This document shows, one piece after another, positions 1 through 8,186 of a stretch of 64,000 nucleotides of DNA. Origin of the DNA: Caulobacter henricii (lineage in GTDB: Bacteria; Pseudomonadota; Alphaproteobacteria; Caulobacterales; Caulobacteraceae); NCBI RefSeq assembly GCF_001414055.1, contig NZ_CP013002.1:1178001-1242000 (forward strand). The letters run 5' to 3'. Each line of letters begins with the position of its first letter. The first letter of the stretch is position 1. Position numbers and translations under genes: made by a program. The notes beneath the pieces are model-generated. The model ran no database searches, was not told the DNA's origin, and saw only the letters and a list, made by a program, of their open reading frames with translations.

Positions 1-1
1 G

Positions 2-1714
2 GTGTTCGACCGCGAGGCCCTGTCTGTGGGCGCAGAGGTCAAGGGGCCGGCCATCATTCGCGAAGCGACAGGCACCACCCTGGTCGAGCCCGGCTGGCGC
101 GCCACAGTGGATGCCCATCTCAATCTGATCCTCGACCGCATCGAAGCCCTGCCGACCCGCCGTGCCATCGGCACCAGGGCTGATCCGGTGATGCTGGAGG
201 TGTTCAACAACCTCTTCATGGCGGTCGCCGAGGAGATGGGTTTCGCGCTTCAGAACACCGCCTATTCGGTCAATATCAAGGAGCGGCTGGACTTCTCCTG
301 CGCTCTGTTCGACCGCGACGGCAATCTGATCGCCAATGCCCCGCACATGCCGGTGCATCTGGGCTCGATGGGCGACAGCGTGCGGGCCATCCGCGAGGCG
401 CGGCAGGGCGACGGGCGGGGCATGAGGCCCGGCGACGTCTACATGCTCAACGCGCCCTATAACGGCGGCACCCACCTGCCGGACGTCACCGTGGTCATGC
501 CGGTGTTCGACGGCGAGGGGGCGCTGCTGTTCTATGTCGCTGCACGCGGCCACCAGGGCGATATCGGTGGCATCACGCCCGGATCGATGCCGCCAAACAG
601 CCGAACGGTCGAGGAAGAAGGCGTCCTGATCGAGAACTTCCTGCTGGTCGAGGGCGGGCGGTTCCTGGAAGCCGAGACCCGCGCCCTGCTGGCCTCGGGC
701 CGCTGGCCGGCCCGCAATCCCGACCAGAACATCGGCGACCTCAAGGCCCAGATCGCCGCCTGTGCGCGCGGGGCCGAGAGCCTGACCGGTCTTGTCGCCG
801 AGTTCGGCCAGGCCACGGTCGAGGCCTATATGGCCCATGTGCAGGACAATGCCGAGGAGGCGGTCCACCGGGTGCTGGCCACCCTGAGCGACGGCGCGTT
901 TGCCTACGAACTGGATGACGGCTCGGTGGTGAAGGTGGCCATCACCGTCGACCAGAAGGCCCGCACCGCAAGGGTCGACTTCGCCGGCACCAGTGACCAG
1001 GTCCCGACCAATTTCAACGCCCCGGCCTCGATCTGCCGGGCGGCGGCGCTCTACGTGTTCCGCACCCTGGTCGATGACGAGATTCCGATGAACGACGGCT
1101 GCCTGCGGCCGGTCGAGCTGGTCATTCCGGAAGGCTCAATGCTGCGGCCGCGCTATCCGGCGGCGGTGGTGGCCGGCAATGTCGAGACCAGCCAGGTGGT
1201 CGTGGACGCCCTCTATGGCGCTCTGGGCGTGATGGCCGGGGCCCAGGGCACGATGAACAATTTCACCTTCGGCGATGAGCGGCGCCAGTATTACGAAACC
1301 ATCTGCGGCGGCTCGGGGGCAGGACCGGACTTTGACGGCACCGACGCCGTGCAGACCCACATGACCAACAGTCGGCTGACCGATCCCGAGGTGCTGGAGA
1401 CCCGTTATCCTGTTCTGGTCGAGGCCTTTTCGATCCGCCGCGGCTCGGGCGGGGCAGGGCACCATCGCGGCGGTGACGGAGTGGTGCGCCGGATCGGCTT
1501 CCGCGAGCCGATGACCGCCACCCTGTTGTCCAACCGCCGCCGGGTGCCGCCGTTCGGCCTGGTGGGCGGTGCGCCCGGGGCCCTGGGGCTGGCGCGGGTC
1601 GAGCGGGCCGATGGTTCGGTTCTGGCCATGGGGGCCACGGATCTGGTTGAGGTCGCGGCGGGCGATGCCATTGTCATCGAGACGCCGGGCGGCGGTGGCT
1701 GGGGGGCCGTTTGA
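2..1714 (+). CDS. 5-oxoprolinase / N-methylhydantoinase, fused HyuA-HyuB type (3' part)
   Basis: Cut by the window edge, so only the last 570 or so residues are visible. Residues 1-50 look like the end of a HyuA (hydantoinase A/oxoprolinase) domain: the motif [12 protein letters not shown] followed by VEPGW is typical of its C-terminal beta segment. From about residue 62 ([12 protein letters not shown]) a complete HyuB domain follows, with [14 protein letters not shown], a histidine-containing [10 protein letters not shown] and a glycine-rich end (ETPGGGGWG). Having both domains in one reading frame indicates the single-chain, ATP-dependent 5-oxoprolinase class rather than separate hyuA and hyuB genes. 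Substrate (5-oxoproline or a hydantoin) cannot be decided. The stop overlaps the start of the next gene (TGATG), so the two are probably cotranscribed. Confidence 0.85.
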   Translation: MFDREALSVGAEVKGPAIIREATGTTLVEPGWRATVDAHLNLILDRIEALPTRRAIGTRADPVMLEVFNNLFMAVAEEMGFALQNTAYSVNIKERLDFSCALFDRDGNLIANAPHMPVHLGSMGDSVRAIREARQGDGRGMRPGDVYMLNAPYNGGTHLPDVTVVMPVFDGEGALLFYVAARGHQGDIGGITPGSMPPNSRTVEEEGVLIENFLLVEGGRFLEAETRALLASGRWPARNPDQNIGDLKAQIAACARGAESLTGLVAEFGQATVEAYMAHVQDNAEEAVHRVLATLSDGAFAYELDDGSVVKVAITVDQKARTARVDFAGTSDQVPTNFNAPASICRAAALYVFRTLVDDEIPMNDGCLRPVELVIPEGSMLRPRYPAAVVAGNVETSQVVVDALYGALGVMAGAQGTMNNFTFGDERRQYYETICGGSGAGPDFDGTDAVQTHMTNSRLTDPEVLETRYPVLVEAFSIRRGSGGAGHHRGGDGVVRRIGFREPMTATLLSNRRRVPPFGLVGGAPGALGLARVERADGSVLAMGATDLVEVAAGDAIVIETPGGGGWGAV

Positions 1715-2184
1715 TGCGGCCCTCGGTTCTGTTCGTCTGCCTGGGCAACATCTGTCGTTCGCCCCTGGCCGAGGGCGCCTTTCGCGCCGAGGCCCAGGCG
1801 ATCGGGCTTGATGTTCTGGTCGATTCCGCCGGCACCGGGGGCTGGCACGTGGGTTCCGCGCCGGATGGGCGCGCCATTGCCGCCGCGCAGCGCCACGGTG
1901 TCGACATCAGCCGCCAGACCGCCCGCAAGGTCGAGGTCGACGACTTTCGGCGCTTCACCCACATCCTGGCCCTGGACCACGACAACCTGAAGAAGCTGCG
2001 CAGCCTGCGCCCGGTCGACGGGGAGGCGGAGTTGGGCCTGCTGCTGGACTATGCCGAAGGGCTCGAGGGGCGGGCGGTGGCCGATCCCTACTATGGCAAG
2101 GCGGCGGGGTTCGATGTGACCTGGCGCGAAGTGGCCCTGGCGGCGCGGGGTCTGGCGCAGTCGCTGGCGTCTCGGGGGGATTAG
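1714..2184 (+). CDS. Low-molecular-weight protein-tyrosine phosphatase
   Basis: 156-residue cytosolic phosphatase of the LMW-PTP family. The catalytic P-loop C-X5-R is at the N-terminus (CLGNICRS, Cys9 to Arg15) and the general-acid Asp is in the VADPYYG loop near residue 124. Length and motif order match the family. ATG at 1714 is chosen because it overlaps the upstream stop (TGATG); a TTG three bases earlier is an unlikely alternative. Its substrate is unknown. LMW-PTPs often act on tyrosine kinases of polysaccharide export, and a glycosyltransferase pair lies 2.5 kb away, but that link is only inference. Confidence 0.9.
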   Translation: MRPSVLFVCLGNICRSPLAEGAFRAEAQAIGLDVLVDSAGTGGWHVGSAPDGRAIAAAQRHGVDISRQTARKVEVDDFRRFTHILALDHDNLKKLRSLRPVDGEAELGLLLDYAEGLEGRAVADPYYGKAAGFDVTWREVALAARGLAQSLASRGD

Positions 2185-2194
2185 GCGACCATTC

Positions 2195-2323
2195 GCCCCC
2201 TCCTGACCGGTTGGCTTCGCCGCCCGTCGGGTCGCGGTCGTCCTCCCCCGTCGGGGGAAGATGAGGTCGACGCGTTTCATCTTCCCCCTACGGGGGAGGA
2301 GCGCCGCAGGCGCGGAGGGGGGC
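2195..2323. repeat. Intergenic nested palindromic repeat, copy 1
   Basis: 129-bp imperfect palindrome between the convergent phosphatase and modB genes. Outer arms GCCCCCTCC / GGAGGGGGC, middle arms TCCTCCCCC / GGGGGAGGA, inner arms GGGGGAAGATGA / TCATCTTCCCCC. The same inner arms recur at 34809-34924 and 35477-35596, so this is a dispersed family in this genome. Lying between convergent genes, it could also terminate both transcripts. Confidence 0.8.
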
Positions 2324-2328
2324 AGTGA

Positions 2329-2991
2329 CTAGGCCGCCCGTGTGACGCGTCGTTCCAGCAGCAGCAGGGTCAGGGTGACCAGGAACCCGAAGGCCAGGAG
2401 CAGGGCCGCAAGGCGATGGGCCTCGCCCCAGCGCAGTTGCTCGACCAGCTGGAAGATCTCGACCGACAGCACCTGGGTCTCACCCGGAATGCCGCCGCCC
2501 AGCATCATGACCACACCGAACTCGCCGACGGTGTGGGCGAAGGACAGGATGGCGGCGACGGCGTAGCCGGGCATGGCCAGGGGCAGGGCCACCCGCGCAA
2601 AGGTCTGCCATCGGGTCGCGCCCAGGCAGGCCGCGGCTTCCAGGGGCTCGTCGCCGATGGCGATGAAGGCATTGCGCAGGGGCTGGACCGCAAACGGTAG
2701 GGAATAGACCAAGGACCCGATCACCAGACCCTCGAAGGTGAAGGCGAGGGTGCGAATGCCGAGGGCCTGTAACGGCGCCATCAACAGGCTGTGCGGGCCC
2801 AGGGCGATCAGCAGATAGAAGCCCAGCACGGTCGGCGGCAGAACGATCGGCAGGGCGACGACGGCGCCGACCACCGGCTGCCAGCGCGACCGGCCGCGCG
2901 CCAGCCACCAGGCCAGAGGCGTGGCGAGCAGCAGCAACAGGATCGTGGTGATCCCGGCCAGTTTCACCGTCAACCACAGGACCTCAAGCAT
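2329..2991 (-). CDS. modB: Molybdate ABC transporter permease ModB
   Basis: 220-residue inner-membrane permease of the molybdate importer. It has about five hydrophobic segments and the permease EAA-type loop ([17 protein letters not shown], then ALPLAMPG) that contacts the ATPase. The family-typical [17 protein letters not shown] is present. ATG at 2991 lies just after the modA stop (TGATCATG), so translation is coupled; the open frame runs further upstream, but that part overlaps modA. The gene ends at a palindromic repeat and no modC ATPase gene follows, whereas modA-modB-modC is the usual order. The ATPase must be encoded elsewhere or be lost. Confidence 0.93.
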   Translation of the reverse strand: MLEVLWLTVKLAGITTILLLLLATPLAWWLARGRSRWQPVVGAVVALPIVLPPTVLGFYLLIALGPHSLLMAPLQALGIRTLAFTFEGLVIGSLVYSLPFAVQPLRNAFIAIGDEPLEAAACLGATRWQTFARVALPLAMPGYAVAAILSFAHTVGEFGVVMMLGGGIPGETQVLSVEIFQLVEQLRWGEAHRLAALLLAFGFLVTLTLLLLERRVTRAA

Positions 2992-2993
2992 GA

Positions 2994-3740
2994 TCAGCGG
3001 ATCTCGTAGCCATAGCGCTTGATGATCGCCCGGGCCTCGGCACCTTTCAGATACTGCAGGAAGGCCCTGGCAGCCTCGTTGCGGGCCCCGGTCTTCAGCA
3101 GGACGGCCTGCTGCTCGATCGGCGTGTGGTAATGGGACGGCACGATCCATCGCGATCCGCCGGGCGCGTTGATCACCTGGGACAGGGCCACGAAGCCCAG
3201 CTCCGCAGCGCCGGTCTGCACATGCTGATAGGTCTGGGTGATCGAAGCACCGGTGACGATTTTCGGCTTCACCGCGTCATAGAGCTTGAGCCTGGTCAGG
3301 GTCTCGACCGCCGCCTGCCCATACGGGGCCGCCCTGGCGTCAGCGATGGCCAGCTTCTCGAAGCGGCCCTTGGCCAGTACCGCGCCGCTGGAGTCCACCA
3401 GACCAGCCGTCCTGCTCCACAGCACCAGTCGGCCTGTCGCGTAGGTGAAGCGGGAGCCCGGCACGGTCAGGCCCTCGGCCTCGGCCCTGAGCGGCCGCTC
3501 GGAGTCGGCCGACAGGAAGACCTCGAACGGTGCGCCATTGGCGATCTGGGCGTAGAATTGCCCCGACGAGCCAAAGCTCAGGATCACGTTATGGCCCGTC
3601 TTCGCCTCGAACCTGGCGGCGATCTCCCGGGCCGGTTCGGTGAAGTTGCCGGCGACGGCGACCTTGGTCTCTGCGGCCAGGGCGGAGGCTCCCGTCAGCC
3701 AGCACAGGGCAGCGGCAAGCAGGGCGCGGCGAGCGAACAA
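2994..3740 (-). CDS. modA: Molybdate-binding periplasmic protein ModA
   Basis: Periplasmic substrate-binding protein that captures molybdate/tungstate for ModB. A signal peptide (hydrophobic [16 protein letters not shown], cleavage before AETKV) is followed by the ModA core: [11 protein letters not shown], the oxyanion-binding Ser region [27 protein letters not shown], and the late motif [16 protein letters not shown] at 3740 is chosen because GAGG lies 6 bases upstream and it gives a clean signal peptide. A GTG at 3779 and an ATG at 3812 in the same frame would place the coding region over the ModE operator. Divergent from modE. Confidence 0.9.
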   Translation of the reverse strand: MFARRALLAAALCWLTGASALAAETKVAVAGNFTEPAREIAARFEAKTGHNVILSFGSSGQFYAQIANGAPFEVFLSADSERPLRAEAEGLTVPGSRFTYATGRLVLWSRTAGLVDSSGAVLAKGRFEKLAIADARAAPYGQAAVETLTRLKLYDAVKPKIVTGASITQTYQHVQTGAAELGFVALSQVINAPGGSRWIVPSHYHTPIEQQAVLLKTGARNEAARAFLQYLKGAEARAIIKRYGYEIR

Positions 3741-3778
3741 ACGAGACCTCGAGAGACTTGGAGTCGGCTTCGAACCCA

Positions 3779-3803
3779 CGTTATGTAGCAAGACTACATA
3801 ACG
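3779..3803. promoter_or_regulatory. ModE-type operator between modA and modE
   Basis: Perfect 10-bp inverted repeat CGTTATGTAG - CAAGA - CTACATAACG in the divergent promoter region. It resembles ModE boxes (CGnTATAT-type half sites). It would let molybdate-bound ModE repress modAB, and possibly itself. Confidence 0.8.
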
Positions 3804-3841
3804 CTGTCCCATTTTCCGTTCGGGCCCGATCAGGAGTGACC

Positions 3842-4636
3842 ATGTCTGTCGATGGCGACCTCAGCGCCTCGCTCGTCCTTCGCCGCGGCTCCCTGGCCCG
3901 GGTCGGGCTGGAGCGCATCGCCCTGCTGGAGGCCGTGGGTTCGCTCGGCTCGATCACCGCCGCCGCCAAACAGCTTGGCCTGTCCTACAAGGGGGCCTGG
4001 GACGCGATCCAGGCGCTGAACAATCTGTTCGATGGCCCGCTGATCACCGCCAGTGCCGGCGGCAAGTCCGGTGGCGCGGCGATGATCACGCCGCGCGGCC
4101 ATGCTGTGATCGGGGCCTTCCGCGCGGTCGAGCGCGAGATCGGCGCGGCCCTGGCGCGTTTGGAGGCGGGCCTTGCAACGGCCCCCGATCAGGGGTTGGG
4201 AGACCTCTTCTGGAGCCTGGGCCTGCGAACCAGTGCCCGCAACGCCCTGCGGGGCACCATTGTCCGGGTCGGCGACGGCGGCGTGACCGTTGAGGTCGGG
4301 CTGTCACTGGGCGACGGCCTCGAGATCGTCTCGATGATCACCCGCCGCAGCGCCGACGAGCTGGGTCTGGCGGTCGGCAAACCGGCCATAGCCCTGATCA
4401 AGTCCAGCTTCGTAACCCTTGCCCGCGACGCCGCGCCGGCACCGAACCGACTGGCCGCCGTGGTCTCCGACCGGGAGGACGGCGAGGCGGCCAGCGAAAT
4501 CAGCCTGGCCCTGCAGGCCGGCAAGACCCTGATCGCCACCCTGTCCCGCCCGGACGCCGACGCCCTGGCGCTGTCCGTCGGTCAGGCAGTGGTGGCGATG
4601 ATCGCGCCGTCCGACATAATCCTCGCCGTCGAATAG
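3842..4636 (+). CDS. modE: ModE-family molybdate-responsive regulator
   Basis: 264-residue cytosolic regulator. Residues 1-120 form the ModE/LysR-like winged helix (LLEAVGSLGSITAAAKQLGLSYKGAWDAI). Two Mop/TOBE oxyanion-binding domains follow, about 130-197 (SARNALRGTIVRV) and 204-264 (PNRLAAVVSDRE). This is the full ModE architecture that senses molybdate. ATG at 3842 is chosen for the AGGAG five bases upstream; the open frame starts 84 bases earlier but that part crosses the operator. It most likely binds the palindrome at 3779-3803. Confidence 0.92.
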   Translation: MSVDGDLSASLVLRRGSLARVGLERIALLEAVGSLGSITAAAKQLGLSYKGAWDAIQALNNLFDGPLITASAGGKSGGAAMITPRGHAVIGAFRAVEREIGAALARLEAGLATAPDQGLGDLFWSLGLRTSARNALRGTIVRVGDGGVTVEVGLSLGDGLEIVSMITRRSADELGLAVGKPAIALIKSSFVTLARDAAPAPNRLAAVVSDREDGEAASEISLALQAGKTLIATLSRPDADALALSVGQAVVAMIAPSDIILAVE

Positions 4637-4678
4637 GCGCGGTACGGCGTCCAGCGCCTTGGCACCCCTGGCGAGATG

Positions 4679-6388
4679 TTATCTGGCCGGTCGAGCTGCA
4701 GCGATGCGGGCCTGGCGTTGTGCCTCGAGTTCCGGTCGCTGCGCCATCAGATCGCGGTAATAGGCCTGTCGCAAAGGGACCTGCTGCGCATGCATTCGCC
4801 TGGCCCTGACATAGGCAAGGCCGCGCTCACGCCGCGCCTGGACCTCGCCAGGGTCTGCGGCCAGATCCCGCAGCGCCTTTTCCCAAGAGGCGGGCGTGTC
4901 GGCGAACACGCCGATGTCGAGATGCTCAGGCGTGTCGCCATAGACGATGGGGGAACAGATCGGCACGACGCCAGCTGCGCAGCACTCGATGAACTTCAGA
5001 TCTGATTTCAGTCGGTTGAAAGGCGTATCGGCCAGGGGCAGCAAGGCCAGATCACAGCCCGCCAGGGCTTTCATATAGTCGGCATGGGGCAGGGTCGGAT
5101 GGAAGACCTTCGTCACCTCGTCAGGCAGTGCCTTGTAGAAGGCTTCGTCATGCACGACGACGAACTCAAGCCTGTCCGCCAGGGACCGGGCGGCTGCGAT
5201 AATCGCCTCTGACAGCCCGGCCCAATCCCCGCCGCGATTGAGCGCGCCGAAAAACACCTTCAGGCGTGGGCCGGACTTGGGCGTTGTCGCCTCGATGCGT
5301 GGCAACTCGGCAATGGCATTTGGAAAGACCGTTACGTTCGGATTCCACTGCCGGATCATCGTCGCCAGCGGTTCGGTGCTGACGGTCACGGCATGCACGC
5401 CGCGAAAGGCGTGGAAGTCGGACTCCACAAATTCACGCCAGTGGTGCGGATCATCGTCGATGTCCGATGTGATGGTCCATCCGCGGTCGATCAGGCCGCT
5501 GACCACCCTGTTCAGCGGACCGTCATTGAGGAACTGGCGATGCAGCAGGAAGACGCCCGGCGGCCAATGGCGGGGCACGTTTACAGATCCTGCCCCCCAG
5601 GAAACCCTGCTGCCAGGGGTGCTGGCGAGCGCTGCCAGGGGATGATCCACCCGCGGCTCGGTTACGCCAGCGAACTTCGCCATGCCGATGGCCGCGACTG
5701 TGGTGGTTTCAGACGGCGGGCCGTTGATCGCCTTGATGATCCACTGAAAGGCAGAGAGGTCGCGTCGCAGATTGTCTGATGAAACGCCCAAGGACTCGGC
5801 GATCGGTGCGAAGGCCCTGATCGCCGCTTCGGTTTCCTCCGGTGAAATGATGAAAGGCGACGCTTCAAGGACCGTCCAACCTGCCATCTGGAACATCTTG
5901 ATGGCGGAGACCCGCGTGAAAAGCTGGGGCGTGACAGGGTTCGCCCTGTCTGCTGTCACGTAGGGCCATTCTCCCTTCAGCTGCTGCTGCAACAAGGCCC
6001 AATGGGAGACATTGGGAACGCCGGCAACGCAGATCCCGCCACGACCCGTGCGCGCCCGCAGACCTGCCAGAACGGCCGAGGGCGCATTCAGGTCCTGCAG
6101 GACACCCCTGAAAATCACGGCGTCGAAAGTGTCGTTCGCTCTCGCCTGATCCAGACCGGCCATGACGGATTCGGCGGCGACGTCTCCGACGACGATCGAG
6201 TCGACAAAAGAGGCCGCGTCACGCGCTTTGGCGTCGAGCAGCTCAAGTCCAACATAGCGGGCATCAGGATTGCGGGCGCGGTAGGCTTCGGCGAAGCGGC
6301 CGTTGCCGCAACCGACCTCCAGGACGTGCCGACGATCAAGCGGGATGGATTTGAGGATATCGGGATTGATGTCGTTGCCAAAGGTCAT
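4679..6388 (-). CDS. Methyltransferase-glycosyltransferase fusion protein
   Basis: 569 residues. The N-terminal 200 are a class I SAM-dependent methyltransferase: motif I LEVGCGNGRF at about 23-32, the acidic residue in VGLELLDA after strand 2, and FDAVIFRGVLQDL around motif IV. A linker follows to about 270. The C-terminal 300 residues look like the nucleotide-sugar half of a GT-B glycosyltransferase: VTVFPNAI, KVFFGALNRGGDW, FHPTLPHADYMKALAGCDLALLPL, LKFIECCAAGVVPICS. The late Glu-containing motif suits GT4/GT1-like enzymes. No signal or membrane segments. Probably modifies a surface glycan or glycoprotein. The upstream gene, another glycosyltransferase on the same strand 230 bp away, may act in the same pathway. 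Confidence 0.8.
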   Translation of the reverse strand: MTFGNDINPDILKSIPLDRRHVLEVGCGNGRFAEAYRARNPDARYVGLELLDAKARDAASFVDSIVVGDVAAESVMAGLDQARANDTFDAVIFRGVLQDLNAPSAVLAGLRARTGRGGICVAGVPNVSHWALLQQQLKGEWPYVTADRANPVTPQLFTRVSAIKMFQMAGWTVLEASPFIISPEETEAAIRAFAPIAESLGVSSDNLRRDLSAFQWIIKAINGPPSETTTVAAIGMAKFAGVTEPRVDHPLAALASTPGSRVSWGAGSVNVPRHWPPGVFLLHRQFLNDGPLNRVVSGLIDRGWTITSDIDDDPHHWREFVESDFHAFRGVHAVTVSTEPLATMIRQWNPNVTVFPNAIAELPRIEATTPKSGPRLKVFFGALNRGGDWAGLSEAIIAAARSLADRLEFVVVHDEAFYKALPDEVTKVFHPTLPHADYMKALAGCDLALLPLADTPFNRLKSDLKFIECCAAGVVPICSPIVYGDTPEHLDIGVFADTPASWEKALRDLAADPGEVQARRERGLAYVRARRMHAQQVPLRQAYYRDLMAQRPELEAQRQARIAAARPAR

Positions 6389-6618
6389 TGGTTTGGTCGT
6401 TCGTCTCGGGGTCTTTGAGGCTCAGCGAATCTGGCGGCCACGCGGCAAGTTGCAGGGACTGTCGTTGGTATAGCTTGCTGGTCCAGATCTTGAAATCTCA
6501 GCCCCGTTGAAATGGAGAGGACGGTGAAATTGCAATGATTTGAAATTGAATATCTTTCCTAAATAGGTTTTGTTTTCGCAGAATTATTGAGCCGAATATT
6601 TTTAATAATGGATAAATA
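6389..6618. other. AT-rich spacer between glycosyltransferase genes
   Basis: 230 bp with no convincing gene, and strikingly AT-rich from about 6500 (runs such as GAATATTTTTAATAATGG) in an otherwise GC-rich window. The low GC continues into the 3' half of the next gene, suggesting acquired DNA. Confidence 0.7.
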
Positions 6619-7932
6619 TCATTTACTCGATATTTGAAGAATTTGTGCTTTATTGTTGCGTAGATCATTATAAATGCTGCAAATTCTGTCAAATTCAGCC
6701 TCTGGGGAGGTGATTATTGTTGCGGCGCAACCGGCTCTAAGGCGCTCGATATCTTGCGGATTGTTCACAAGTTTTCTGATGGCCCCGTAGAGTTGATCGC
6801 CTGTTGGCTCGTCCAGTAGAATGCCGTTGTAGTCATGGTCTACGACGTCGGGAATTCCGAAAGCGCGTGATGCTATGGGAACCACTCCGCAGATCATATA
6901 CTCTCGGACTATGCGACAATAGGTCTCGAATTGAGTGGGTATTAGCCCGATGTCGGCCCATGCAAATTCATTTGCCATCGAATCTACATTGTAAGGGTCG
7001 CAAAACTGTACATTGGGATATCTGGATAGGGCGGAATTCTGAGTCTGGGCCTTAGCTCCATAAACTCTCAAATGTAGATCAATGAATCCTTCGTCGTAGA
7101 GGCGCGAAAAAGCCTGTACGATTGCGGACCAGCCTTTCCTCTTGGCGTTACCGCCAGCATAGATGAAATTCAATCCTTTGTGGGGTTTCTTGGTTGAAAC
7201 TGCATTCCTGACACTGACGCCGTGTTCAACGATTTCATAGTCACCAGACATTTTCATGTGACTATCAAAATAGTCAAAAAATGAATTAGTCGGGAAAAGA
7301 ACCTTGTTGTATATTTCGGAAAAATGATCTCTGGCTACGATCTTTCGGGTCGCAATGGATTGGCTTTGTCGGTCTATATAGGCTTCCCCATAGGCTTTTA
7401 GCTTTGCCGATATGGATCGGAAATTGTGTTTCTCGCCTTGAATCGCGATGTTTGTGCGGTCGAGAAGGCATTCCGCGCAGTCCCGCGGGTTCAGGGGAGC
7501 TACGCAGGGCCGCCCGGCGGGCAACCTGTGGATCGGCTCTATGACCGAGCAGATGTCCTCGAAATTCCAGACTTGACGGACAATGGGCGCATTCAGCGCC
7601 CCCAGGGCCGCCAGGACCGAGCTTTCCATAAGCACCCAGTCGACAATGTGGATGATGTCCGGTGCGTAGTCGATTTCGATCGGTGGGGTCGTCCTGGCGC
7701 TCGGTGGGGAAGCGAAGGCGTTGAGATTCCATTCGGCCTGAACAGGCCAGTAAAACAGCTTCACTGGATCATAGATGTCCGGTGCCCGGCTGTGGTTGGC
7801 AGCCGTGTCGGGAACCAGCAATGCGACGTCCCAGCCACGCGCCATGGCGCGCTGCGCATATTGGCCCGTGATCAGCGGTGTCCCGCTAAATTCAGCCCAG
7901 GGCGCGGCATGGACGACAAACAGTATTTTCAT
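6619..7932 (-). CDS. Glycosyltransferase, GT4-like
   Basis: 437-residue GT-B glycosyltransferase. The N-terminal half starts MKILFVVHAAPWAEFSGTP, the usual beta-strand and Gly-rich acceptor loop. The C-terminal half carries FIYAGGNAKRKGWSAIVQAF (donor domain start), the ADIGLIPTQFETYCRIVREY region and CGVVPIASRAFGIPDVV. A Cys-rich stretch (CVAPLNPRDCAEC) may bind metal. ATG at 7932 is chosen because the family begins there; the open frame extends about 100 codons upstream without homology-like content. The 3' half (C-terminal domain) is clearly AT-richer than the genome. Likely builds surface polysaccharide; sugar unknown. Confidence 0.85.
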   Translation of the reverse strand: MKILFVVHAAPWAEFSGTPLITGQYAQRAMARGWDVALLVPDTAANHSRAPDIYDPVKLFYWPVQAEWNLNAFASPPSARTTPPIEIDYAPDIIHIVDWVLMESSVLAALGALNAPIVRQVWNFEDICSVIEPIHRLPAGRPCVAPLNPRDCAECLLDRTNIAIQGEKHNFRSISAKLKAYGEAYIDRQSQSIATRKIVARDHFSEIYNKVLFPTNSFFDYFDSHMKMSGDYEIVEHGVSVRNAVSTKKPHKGLNFIYAGGNAKRKGWSAIVQAFSRLYDEGFIDLHLRVYGAKAQTQNSALSRYPNVQFCDPYNVDSMANEFAWADIGLIPTQFETYCRIVREYMICGVVPIASRAFGIPDVVDHDYNGILLDEPTGDQLYGAIRKLVNNPQDIERLRAGCAATIITSPEAEFDRICSIYNDLRNNKAQILQISSK

Positions 7933-8186
7933 AAGATTTCCAGTGAGGCGCAAAGGTCGTTTGTGCAGCGCCAATAGTCTGTGGGTTCTGGATGAGTGCA
8001 AAGATGTGCGGTCTAGAATGACGGCTAGGCGGCGTCGTGTCACGCTCTGTGGGCTGGGGTTTTGGGCGTGATCCCCAATCCGAAGTGGCCAGCCGTCCCG
8101 GCATGGGTTTTGGGGCTTGTACGCTCTAGCGGCGCGCGCGCGAGTATGGAATTGTCTGCCAGGACGGACGGGGGAAGCTGAGCTTG

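Noticed and set aside
7933..8186. 100-residue N-terminal extension of the glycosyltransferase
   Set aside because: The upstream part is Arg/Pro/Ser-rich filler before MKILFVVHAAP, and it would run back into the start of the divergent DUF1800 gene.
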